A stretch of 64,000 nucleotides of DNA from Novosphingobium fluoreni (lineage in GTDB: Bacteria; Pseudomonadota; Alphaproteobacteria; Sphingomonadales; Sphingomonadaceae). Below, piece by piece: positions 34,217 through 41,929 of this stretch. The stretch's first letter is position 1. The number at the start of each line of letters is the position of its first letter. Position numbers and translations under genes: made by a program. Below the pieces are notes generated by a model. It worked only from the letters and a program-made list of their open reading frames with translations, did not search any database and had not been told where the DNA came from. The stretch is from assembly GCF_014196615.1 (NCBI RefSeq), contig NZ_JACIDY010000002.1, forward strand, positions 662,409 through 726,408, in the 5' to 3' direction.

Positions 34217-34917
34217 GGGCGGTTCAGCGCCTTGGCCACCAGCGGCTCGACCTTGCTGGTGATCAGGGCGATGCCCTGCGGCTTGGGATGCACGCTGTCG
34301 GCCTGCATAAGCTCGGGCCGCGTGATCACGCCGTCGAGGAAGAAGGGATAGAGGACCGCGTCGTAGCGCTCGGCCAGATCGCCATAGATCGGGTTGAAGC
34401 GCGCGGCGTAGTCCTTGCCCATGTTGGGCGCGGCGACCATTCCGGTCAGCATGATCGGAATACCGCGTTTGTGCAAATCCTCGCAGATGGCGATCAGGTT
34501 CTTGCGGGTTTCAGTGGGATCGATGCCGCGCAGCATGTCGTTCCCACCCAGGTTGACCATCGCGAGATCGGGCTTGCGTGGCAGGCCGTCCAGGGTGAAG
34601 GCCAGCCGACGCAACGCTGCGGCGGTGGTATCGCCCGAAACGCCGGCGTTCTGCACCGTCACGGCAAGACCGTCCTTCCGCAGCAATTGCTCCAGCATCG
34701 CGGGGAAGCTCTGTCTCGGTTCCACGCCATAGCCCGCGTAAAGACTGTCTCCGAAGGCCAGGATCAGTTTGCCGTCTGCAATCGGAGCCTGAGCAGCCCC
34801 CATATCGTTGCTGGAACCTTGCGAGGGCTGCTGCGCCGCATCATTCTCACGCGAGCAGGCCGTCAGGCCTTGGAGTAGCAACAATGCGCCCGCATATGGG
34901 GCCAGCCTGTTGAGCAA
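34213..34917 (-). CDS. tesA: Arylesterase / SGNH hydrolase, TesA-like lipoprotein
   Basis: Periplasmic SGNH-type esterase like E. coli TesA (thioesterase I / lysophospholipase L1), 234 residues. Block I is LAFGDSLYAGYGV with the catalytic Ser, block II Gly in NAGVSGDTT, block III VNLGGNDMLRG with Asn, and block V DSVHPKPQG with Asp and His. The signal peptide has LLLLQGLTAC, so it is probably lipid-anchored. The start is TTG 34917 with GGAG eight bases before; the reading frame continues upstream over ybbA antisense and that part is not real. It is divergent from ybbA with 15 bases between starts, as in E. coli. Confidence 0.88.
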   Translation of the reverse strand: MLNRLAPYAGALLLLQGLTACSRENDAAQQPSQGSSNDMGAAQAPIADGKLILAFGDSLYAGYGVEPRQSFPAMLEQLLRKDGLAVTVQNAGVSGDTTAAALRRLAFTLDGLPRKPDLAMVNLGGNDMLRGIDPTETRKNLIAICEDLHKRGIPIMLTGMVAAPNMGKDYAARFNPIYGDLAERYDAVLYPFFLDGVITRPELMQADSVHPKPQGIALITSKVEPLVAKALNRP

Positions 34918-34932
34918 GGAAATTCTCCGTCC

Positions 34933-35631
34933 ATGTCGTTTGATCCGGTTGCGGATATCGCTATTCGCACGCGCAATGTCACCCTGACACTCGGCAGCCG
35001 CGATGCGCCGACGCCGATTTTGCGGGGTATCGACCTGGAGATCGCCCAGGGAGAGAGCGTCGCCATCCTGGGGCCGTCGGGTTCGGGCAAGTCTTCGCTG
35101 ATGGCGATCCTGGCCGGGCTGGAGCAAGCGAGCGGCGGGGACGTCAGCGTGGGCGGCGTCGCCTTCGCCACGCTGGACGAGGATGGCCTGGCCCGCGCCC
35201 GCCGTGGCCGGATCGGCATCGTGTTGCAGGCGTTCCATCTGCTGCCCACGATGACGGCGCTGGAAAACGTAGCGGTGCCGCTGGAACTGGCGGGGGAGGG
35301 AGACGCCTTCGCGCGCGCCGAGGCCGAGCTGGTGGCGGTGGGCCTGGGTCATCGGCTGACGCACTATCCGGTGCAGCTTTCCGGCGGAGAGCAGCAGCGT
35401 GTGGCCATCGCCCGCGCCGTAGCCCCGCAGCCGCGCATCCTGTTCGCCGACGAGCCCACGGGCAATCTCGATGGCAAGACTAGCGACGCGATCGTAGAAC
35501 TTCTGTTCCAGCGCCAGCGGGATGCCGGGGCGACGCTGATCATTATCACCCATGACCCTGAACTGGCCCGGCGCTGCAAACGCGTGCTGACCATGGCCGA
35601 TGGCCGCATCGCATCGGACACCCGCGCTTGA
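34933..35631 (+). CDS. ybbA: ABC transporter ATP-binding protein, YbbA-like
   Basis: ATPase subunit of a MacB/LolD-type ABC system, 232 residues. Walker A GPSGSGKSS (47-55), signature LSGGEQQRVAIARA, Walker B ILFADEPTGNLD, H-loop IIITHD. It forms a unit with the permease gene downstream, whose TTG start overlaps its stop (TTGA). With tesA divergent, this is the tesA/ybbA/ybbP neighbourhood known from E. coli. AAGGA lies 12 bases before the ATG, which is inside the start of the divergent gene. Confidence 0.9.
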   Translation: MSFDPVADIAIRTRNVTLTLGSRDAPTPILRGIDLEIAQGESVAILGPSGSGKSSLMAILAGLEQASGGDVSVGGVAFATLDEDGLARARRGRIGIVLQAFHLLPTMTALENVAVPLELAGEGDAFARAEAELVAVGLGHRLTHYPVQLSGGEQQRVAIARAVAPQPRILFADEPTGNLDGKTSDAIVELLFQRQRDAGATLIIITHDPELARRCKRVLTMADGRIASDTRA

Positions 35632-38156
35632 GCGGGTTTACAACGCTTAGCTGGCGCGAGAGCTGGCGGATCGCGCGGCGCGATCTGGACGGGGGTTTGC
35701 GCGGCCTGCGCTTGCTGCTGGCCTGCCTTTTCCTGGGCGTGGCGACGCTGGCCACCATCGGCAGCCTGACGAGCGCGATCACCTCCGAACTGGCCACGCG
35801 CGGACGCGTGCTGCTGGGCGGCGATGTCGAGATCGGCATGACGCAGCGGCAGGCCTCGCCCGCAGAACACGCGCAGTTTGCCGCGATGGGCCGCGTGAGC
35901 GACACCATCCGCACTCGCGCGATGGCCCAGCGCGTCGGCCTGGCCGAGGGCGCGCCCGGCTCGGTGCTGACCGAGCTTAAAGGCGTCGACCAGGCGTTTC
36001 CGCTGTATGGGCAGATGAAGCTGGCCGATGGCCGCTATCGCCCGCTGGCGGCCGACGCGGTGATCATCGATCGCGCCTTGGCCGATCGCCTGCTGCTGAA
36101 GCCCGGCGATGGGATGATCTACGGCGATGCCTCGTTCCGCGTGGCCGGGTTGATCGCCGATGAACCGGATCGCGTGGGCGAGGGCTTCACGCTGGGGCCC
36201 GTCGCCATCGTCTCGTTGGACGGCTTCAAGCGCACCGGCTTGTTGCAGCCCGGCGCGCTGTACAAGGCAAAGTACCGCATTCGTCTTTCGCCGGGCGTCG
36301 ATCCCGTGGCGATAGTGGAGCGACTGAAGGCGAAATATCCCTCGTCCGGATGGGAGTACAAGGACCGCGACCATGCCGCGCCGGGGGCGGTGCGCTTCTT
36401 CGAGCGGATGGGCCAATTCCTATCGCTGATCGGCCTTGCCGCCCTGGTGATCGCCGGTATCGGGGTGAGCAACGGCGTAGCCTCGTATCTGGGAATGCGG
36501 CGCGGCAGCATCGCCACGTTCAAGATCCTGGGCGCGACGTCTGCGGATATCGCCCGCATCTATCTGCTGGAGATCGGCGCGGTTGCCGGGCTGGCGGTGA
36601 TCGCAGGGCTGGTCGCCGGTGCGCTTCTGCCGATCGCGTTGGTGTGGCTGGTGCGCGATGTCCTGCCGGTAGCACCGGGCGTCGGCTTCTTCCCGATCCC
36701 GCTGGTGAGCAGCGCCGCTTACGGCCTGCTGATCGCCTTGGCCTTTGCCTTGCCCCCGCTCGCCCGCGCGCGGCGGCAACCGGCGGCGGCGCAGTTTCGT
36801 GGTGGGGTTGAGACGCGCGGCAGGATCGATCGGCGTACCGTGCTGCAGGTCGCGGCAGCGGGCACGGCCGTGGTGGCGCTGGCCCTGCTGACGGCGCGCG
36901 AGCCGGTCTTTGCCGCCGCCGTGCTGGGATCGGTCGGTGCGGTGCTGCTGATCCTGCTGGGTATCGGCAGCGCGATCCGCTGGGCTTCTTCTCGACTGCC
37001 GCGGCCGCGCCGTCCGCTGCTGCGCCTTGCCCTCGCCAATCTGCACAGGCCGGGCGCGCAGACCGTGGCGCTGGTCATCGCGTTGGGTCTGGCGCTGACG
37101 CTGTTCGTCACGCTCGCGGCGATCCAGACCAGCCTGAATAGCGAGATCACCCGCGCCGTGCCGCAACGCGCGCCTAAGCAGTTCGTGCTGGATATTCCTT
37201 CCGAAGAGCGCGCCCGCTTCGTCTCGGTGGTGCAGCGGCAAGCACCGGAAGCCAAGCTGAACATCGTGCCCTCGCTGCGCGGCACGATCACCGCCTACGG
37301 AGCGCAGCGGGTGGCCGATTTGCCCCAGATTCCGGACAAGGCCTGGTTCCTGCGGGGTGAGCGGGGGGTGACATATTCGCAGGATCTGCCCGAAGGCAGC
37401 GAGCTGGTGGACGGAGCATGGTGGCCGGCCGACTATGCCGGGCCGCCGCTGGTTTCGCTCGACCGGGAGGCCGCGCGCACGCTGGGCATCGGGGTGGGCG
37501 ATACGCTGACGGTGAGCGTGCTGGGGCGTGAGATCGTGGCGCGCATCGCGTCGCTACGGCAGGTGAACTGGGAGACGATGGGCTTCAACTACGTCATGGT
37601 CTTCTCACCCAACACTCTGCGCGCGGCCCCCCACAGCCTGACATCGACCATCGACATGGATGCACGCCACGAAGGTCCGGTATCGCGCGCGCTGCTGAAA
37701 GCGTTTCCGTCCGCCTCAGTCATCGCGGTCAGCGAAGTGCTGGGGCAAGTGCGCAAGATTCTGGACCAGATGGCGACAGCAATCCTGCTTTCGGCCTCGG
37801 TGGCGATCCTGGCGGGCATCGCGGTGCTGGTGGGCGCGATCGCCGCCTCTCGGCAGGCGCGCAGCTATGACAGCGTGATCCTGAAGACGCTGGGGGCGAC
37901 GCGATGGCAGATCCTGGCGGCGCAGGCGCTGGAGTACGGCTTGCTCGCCGCGACGCTGTGCCTGCTGGCGCTGGGCCTCGGCACGCTGGCGGCGTGGTAC
38001 GTGATCGTGGAGGTGTTCGCGTTTCGCTGGGCCCCCGATTGGGGCGTGGTACTGGCGACGCTGGGCGCCGGCGCGGTGTTGACGCTGGGGATCGGGCTGA
38101 TCGGATCGCTACCGCTGCTGGCAGTGCGGGTGGCCCCGGCCCTACGGCGATTGTGA
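35628..38156 (+). CDS. ybbP: ABC transporter permease, FtsX-like, YbbP type
   Basis: An 842-residue inner-membrane permease with two FtsX-like domains. It has an N-terminal span (LRLLLACLFLGVATLATIGSL), a large periplasmic region, spans near residues 260-380 and 400-450, a second periplasmic domain, and three final spans from about 715. Such proteins (COG3127) do not import solutes; they are thought to extract or move envelope molecules by mechanotransmission. The start is a TTG overlapping the ybbA stop, so translation is coupled. No membrane fusion partner gene is present. Confidence 0.9.
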   Translation: MSGFTTLSWRESWRIARRDLDGGLRGLRLLLACLFLGVATLATIGSLTSAITSELATRGRVLLGGDVEIGMTQRQASPAEHAQFAAMGRVSDTIRTRAMAQRVGLAEGAPGSVLTELKGVDQAFPLYGQMKLADGRYRPLAADAVIIDRALADRLLLKPGDGMIYGDASFRVAGLIADEPDRVGEGFTLGPVAIVSLDGFKRTGLLQPGALYKAKYRIRLSPGVDPVAIVERLKAKYPSSGWEYKDRDHAAPGAVRFFERMGQFLSLIGLAALVIAGIGVSNGVASYLGMRRGSIATFKILGATSADIARIYLLEIGAVAGLAVIAGLVAGALLPIALVWLVRDVLPVAPGVGFFPIPLVSSAAYGLLIALAFALPPLARARRQPAAAQFRGGVETRGRIDRRTVLQVAAAGTAVVALALLTAREPVFAAAVLGSVGAVLLILLGIGSAIRWASSRLPRPRRPLLRLALANLHRPGAQTVALVIALGLALTLFVTLAAIQTSLNSEITRAVPQRAPKQFVLDIPSEERARFVSVVQRQAPEAKLNIVPSLRGTITAYGAQRVADLPQIPDKAWFLRGERGVTYSQDLPEGSELVDGAWWPADYAGPPLVSLDREAARTLGIGVGDTLTVSVLGREIVARIASLRQVNWETMGFNYVMVFSPNTLRAAPHSLTSTIDMDARHEGPVSRALLKAFPSASVIAVSEVLGQVRKILDQMATAILLSASVAILAGIAVLVGAIAASRQARSYDSVILKTLGATRWQILAAQALEYGLLAATLCLLALGLGTLAAWYVIVEVFAFRWAPDWGVVLATLGAGAVLTLGIGLIGSLPLLAVRVAPALRRL

Positions 38157-38199
38157 AAGGGCGGGGCCGGTATCGGACGCGAACGGGCTGATGCCACCT

Positions 38200-38272
38200 C
38201 CGTTCGTGTCGAGCGAAGTCGGGACACGCGAGCACAGCGCTGGCGTATCGCGACTTCGCTCAATACGAACGG
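38200..38272. repeat. REP-like palindromic element, copy C
   Basis: About 73 bp: CCGTTCGTGTCGAGCGAAG at left and CTTCGCTCAATACGAACGG at right, with a few mismatches between arms. It lies in the convergent gap between ybbP and the DUF6481 gene. Confidence 0.85.
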
Positions 38273-38335
38273 GGTAGCAAAAGCAGGAGGGGGAGAGTCG
38301 TAGAAACCTGACAGCCTCCCCCCACGTGCAAGAGC

Positions 38336-38689
38336 TTACTTGCGACGAGCCTTCCGCGCCGCGTAGCGAGCATCGCGCGCGGCCTTGAGTTCTTCAGCAG
38401 TCTTGGGCTTGGGCTTCGCGGCCTCGGCGGCAAGACGCGCCTCCTCTTCTTCCAAGCGCGCCAATTCGGCGGCTTCTGCCTCAGCCAGCGCCTTGGCTTC
38501 CTTCTCGGCCTTGATTGCGGCGCGCTTTTCAGCCTGAGCACGCTCCTTTGCTTCGGCGCGGGCAGCACGCTCAGCCAGAACTGCGGGGTCCACCGGCGGC
38601 TTCGCCTTCAATTTGGCCAGTGCCTTCGCCTTTGCTTCCGCGGCGGCTTTCACGCGGTCTTGAAACGCCGGCTCCTTGTATCCTGCCAT
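38336..38689 (-). CDS. DUF6481 family protein (Ala/Lys/Glu-rich)
   Basis: A 117-residue protein made almost wholly of Ala, Lys, Glu and Arg, expected to be one long helix or coiled coil. The N-terminus MAGYKEPAFQDRVKAAAEAKAKAL is the conserved part of the DUF6481 family, common in sphingomonads; the C-terminus is strongly basic (ARDARYAARKARRK), which suggests nucleic-acid contact. ATG 38689 is chosen because the family begins MAGYKE or similar; a TTG one codon before is possible. AAGGAAC is present but 15 bases away. Function unknown. Confidence 0.8.
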   Translation of the reverse strand: MAGYKEPAFQDRVKAAAEAKAKALAKLKAKPPVDPAVLAERAARAEAKERAQAEKRAAIKAEKEAKALAEAEAAELARLEEEEARLAAEAAKPKPKTAEELKAARDARYAARKARRK

Positions 38690-38918
38690 CAATTGTTACT
38701 CAGTTCCTTGAATTGCTATGGTTGGTGCAGCGAAGCCGCAAGGCCTGACCTAGCACCAGCATTTACGATGGCAGCGAAATACGAGCCGCAAATCGGCTCA
38801 GGACCGATGCCATCATGGTCAGCGAACGCGCCTGTAGCACATTTCGTTGCAAGGCCAAGCCGCTTGCGGAACTATGACATGGTTCGTCATCGCGCCATCC
38901 TTTGTTTATGAAGGCGCG

Positions 38919-39377
38919 ATGTTACAGATTCTGATCGATGCCGATGCCTGTCCCGTCAAGGAAGAGACCTATCGCGTCGCCACGCGGTACAAGGTGCCGG
39001 TGGTGGTGGTCAGCAACAGCCCGATCCGCACGCCGCGCGATCCGCTGATCTCACGCAAGGTGGTGAGCGACGCCTTCGATGCGGCGGATGACTGGATCGT
39101 GGAGCAGGCAGGCCCCGGCACCATCGTCATCACCGCCGACATTCTGCTGGCTGATCGCTGCCTGAAACTGGGCGCGGACGTGGTGGCGCCCAATGGCAAG
39201 CCGTTCACCACGTCCTCGATCGGCGGCGCCATCGCGGTACGGGCGATCATGGCGGACTTGCGCGCCGGGGGTGACGTGGTGGGCGGCCCGCCGCCTTTCA
39301 GCGCCAGCGATCGCTCCCGCTTCCTCTCCACGCTGGACCTGGTGGTGGGGAAACGGAAGCGGGAAGCCGGATCATGA
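38919..39377 (+). CDS. YaiI/YqxD family protein (DUF188)
   Basis: A 152-residue protein of the DUF188 family, a PIN-like nuclease fold of unknown function. Seen: ILIDADACPVKEETYRVA at the N-terminus with the acidic DADACP motif, VSDAFDAADDWIVEQ, DIVITADIxLA-like ITADILLADRCLKLGADV, PNGKPFT and the FLSTLD end. ATG 38919 is preceded by AAGGCGCG; a longer frame upstream is not conserved. Its last six bases overlap the end of the convergent pirin gene. Confidence 0.92.
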   Translation: MLQILIDADACPVKEETYRVATRYKVPVVVVSNSPIRTPRDPLISRKVVSDAFDAADDWIVEQAGPGTIVITADILLADRCLKLGADVVAPNGKPFTTSSIGGAIAVRAIMADLRAGGDVVGGPPPFSASDRSRFLSTLDLVVGKRKREAGS

Positions 39378-40274
39378 ATTCTCGGGCAGGGGAATGAATT
39401 CGTCGTCCCCCGGCACCCGCGCGAAGCGGCCTTCACGCCAGTCACGCTTGGCCTGATCGATCCGCTCGGCCGAGGTTGAGACGAAGTTCCAGAAGATCTG
39501 CCGCGCTTCCGGGAACGGCTCGCCACCCACCAGCATCAGCCGCGTATCGCCCGTGCCGCGCAGGACGATTTCAGCACCGGGCTTGAACACCACGAACTCG
39601 CCAGTTTCGAACCGGCCCTCCTGGCCGACGATCTCCACCGCGCCGGAAACGACATAGATCGCCCGCTCCACATGCTCAGCCTTGAGCTGGTAGCGCGCAC
39701 CGTCTGCCAGCAACAGGTCGGCGTAGAGCGTGTCGGAATAGGTCTTCACCGGCGATCGCAGCCCGTCCGCCTGGCCCACCACCAGGGACAGGCGCACGCC
39801 TTCGGCTTCGGTCGTGGGAATCTGGTCTGCGGCATAGTGATCGAACGCCGGGTCGATCTCCTGGTCGGCGGCGGGGAGCGCGATCCAGGTCTGGAGCCCG
39901 AACAGCGGGCCGCCGGTGCTGCGCGCCGAGGCGGGGCTCCGCTCGGAATGGACGATGCCCGATCCTGCCGTCATCAGGTTCACCGCGCCGGGTCGGATCG
40001 TCTGGAGCGAGCCCAGGCTGTCGCGATGCTCGATCTCGCCTTCGAGGAGATAGGTCAGCGTGGAGAGACCGATGTGGGGGTGAGGGCGCACGTCCAGCCC
40101 CTCGCCGCCGTGGAACGCGGTCGGCCCCATCTGGTCGAAGAAGATGAAGGGACCCACCATCCGCCGCTGTGCCGAAGGCAGCGCGCGGCGCACGGTGAAG
40201 CCGTCTCCCAGATCGCGCACCGGGGGCAGGATCACCAGGTCCACGCTTTCGGCGTCGCTCGATCGGATGGTCAT
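39372..40274 (-). CDS. Pirin family protein
   Basis: A bicupin of the pirin family, 300 residues. Metal ligands are visible in RPHPHIGLSTLTYL (His65, His67) and VHSER (His109, Glu111), with the usual GPFIFFDQMGP upstream and a C-terminal cupin including YVVSGAVEI and VGGEPFPE. Bacterial pirins can have quercetin 2,3-dioxygenase activity or bind other enzymes; the role here is unknown. GAGGAG precedes the ATG well. Confidence 0.92.
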   Translation of the reverse strand: MTIRSSDAESVDLVILPPVRDLGDGFTVRRALPSAQRRMVGPFIFFDQMGPTAFHGGEGLDVRPHPHIGLSTLTYLLEGEIEHRDSLGSLQTIRPGAVNLMTAGSGIVHSERSPASARSTGGPLFGLQTWIALPAADQEIDPAFDHYAADQIPTTEAEGVRLSLVVGQADGLRSPVKTYSDTLYADLLLADGARYQLKAEHVERAIYVVSGAVEIVGQEGRFETGEFVVFKPGAEIVLRGTGDTRLMLVGGEPFPEARQIFWNFVSTSAERIDQAKRDWREGRFARVPGDDEFIPLPENS

Positions 40275-40390
40275 GGGTCGTCTCCTCGTCCGTGTGTCGT
40301 TGATGAGGGTCTAACCGATCGCGGGGGCCGTGTTCAGTGGATTAAAGTGGACGCAACTGTTCGAGATTGTTGAGTAGTCCCGCGCCTTTT

Positions 40391-40463
40391 CCGTTCGTAT
40401 CGAGCGAAGTCGAGATACGCTGGTCTCGCGCTGACGTGTCTAGACTTCGCTCGACACGAACGG
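40391..40463. repeat. REP-like palindromic element, copy D
   Basis: About 73 bp: CCGTTCGTATCGAGCGAAG and CTTCGCTCGACACGAACGG as arms. It is the one full copy not between convergent genes: it lies between the pirin start and the end of the outer-membrane factor gene, both on the minus strand. Confidence 0.85.
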
Positions 40464-40505
40464 GAGGGGAGGGAGCTAGACTACGGGGGAAGGCTTGTGG
40501 CCGGT

Positions 40506-41915
40506 TCAAGTCGTGCCCGTCCACGACCCACCCAGCGCGCGGAAGAGATCGACTTGCGCGAACGCCACGTCGCGGGTGGCGGCGGCGTACTCCGCCTCGG
40601 ACTGGGCGAGGGTGCGTTGCGCATCCAGTACGTCGAGGGCATCGATCTGCCCCCGTCGTTGGCGGGCCAGGCCGACATTGGCCGCACGCTCGGCAGCGCT
40701 GCGGGCCGAGGCGAGGCGCTCCTTGCGCAGCAGGGCGTTGCGATAGTTTGACAGGGCCGTCTCGGTTTCCTCCAGCGCCCGCAGCACGGCGCCGTCGAAC
40801 GTGGCGAGATCGGCTTCGGTATCGGCGCGCGCGGCCCCCATCCGGGCGCGGATACCTTCCTGGTTAGGAAAGGCCCAGGAGATCAGCGGTCCCAGCAGCC
40901 AGCGCAACGGTCCGCCGCCCAGAATATCTCCGCCGCCGATCGCCGTGGTGCCGATGGCCCCGCCTAGTGAAATCCGCGGGTAGAGGTCTGCCGTGGCGAC
41001 GCCGATGCGCGCGGTGTCTGCCGCCAGCCGTCGCTCCGCCGCCTTCACATCGGGACGGCGCGCCAGCAGGGTGCGCCCATCGCCGACCGGGATCGGCCGG
41101 CCGACATCGGGCGTATCACGTCGGACACGCGCCGCCTCCGGCAGGTCCTGCGGGGAGCGCCCGGTCAGGGTCGCCAGGCGGAACAGCGCGCCGTCGCGCG
41201 CGGCCTGCAGCGCCGGGATCATGGCCGCCTGCTGCTCGCGCAATTGCGTCACGCGGATCACGTCCAGGCGCTGATTGAGGCCGCGTTCGAACCGCGCATT
41301 GGTGATGCGCTTCGATCGAGTGAGCAGGTCGACCGTGCTTTGCGCCACGGCGATCTGTTGCGCGGCGCTGGCGGCGTCGACATAGGCGCGCACGGTATCG
41401 GCCACCACCGTCACCCGCACCGCGTCGGCGTCTTCCTGCGCGGCGGAGAGATCGGCGCGGGACGCCTCGACGCCGCGCTTCACCCGGCCGAACAAGTCCA
41501 GCTCGTAGGAGATGTTGAACTCACCATCGACGACGCGGTTCTCCCGATCCATGCCAGGCAGCACCTGCATCGCGGAGGAGCGGTTCTGCCGGACCGAACC
41601 CTGAACCCCGGTCTGCGGCAGAGCCAGGTTGCGTGAACCGCGCAGCTGCGCGCGGGCCCGCTCGATCCGCGCCACCGCCACGCGTACGTCGGTGTTGGCG
41701 GCCAGGGCATCGCGGACCAGGCCGTCCAGCACCGGATCGTCATAGAGCCGCCACCAGTTGCCGTCGGGCTCGGCGGTCGACACCACCGGAGATGCGCTGC
41801 CGATGAACGGCGTGGCGGCGCTGGGCGGCGTCGCAGGGGCGACGAAGTCCGGCCCGACCGCGCAGGCGGAGAGCGCCGTGGCGGTCAGCAATGCCGCAAG
41901 GGATTGCTTCAACAT
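40506..41915 (-). CDS. RND efflux outer-membrane lipoprotein, NodT/OprM family
   Basis: The outer-membrane channel of a tripartite efflux pump, 469 residues. The lipobox ALSAC follows a hydrophobic signal peptide; the two repeats of the outer-membrane-factor domain include NWWRLYDDPVLDGLVRDALA, ARAQLRGSRNLALPQ, GLNQRLDVIRVTQL and AQRTLAQSEAEYAA. The final Gly/Trp-rich GGSW is common in this group. ATG 41915 is chosen (AGGAG eight bases before) over two upstream starts. It is the last gene of the adaptor-pump-channel operon and its start lies 15 bases inside the end of the pump gene. Confidence 0.92.
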   Translation of the reverse strand: MLKQSLAALLTATALSACAVGPDFVAPATPPSAATPFIGSASPVVSTAEPDGNWWRLYDDPVLDGLVRDALAANTDVRVAVARIERARAQLRGSRNLALPQTGVQGSVRQNRSSAMQVLPGMDRENRVVDGEFNISYELDLFGRVKRGVEASRADLSAAQEDADAVRVTVVADTVRAYVDAASAAQQIAVAQSTVDLLTRSKRITNARFERGLNQRLDVIRVTQLREQQAAMIPALQAARDGALFRLATLTGRSPQDLPEAARVRRDTPDVGRPIPVGDGRTLLARRPDVKAAERRLAADTARIGVATADLYPRISLGGAIGTTAIGGGDILGGGPLRWLLGPLISWAFPNQEGIRARMGAARADTEADLATFDGAVLRALEETETALSNYRNALLRKERLASARSAAERAANVGLARQRRGQIDALDVLDAQRTLAQSEAEYAAATRDVAFAQVDLFRALGGSWTGTT

Positions 41916-41929
41916 GCTCATATCTCCTG

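Noticed and set aside
34918..35553. Extension of the arylesterase frame over ybbA
   Set aside because: The extended part is antisense to the Walker motifs of ybbA; a TTG start with a good ribosome-binding site begins at the signal peptide.
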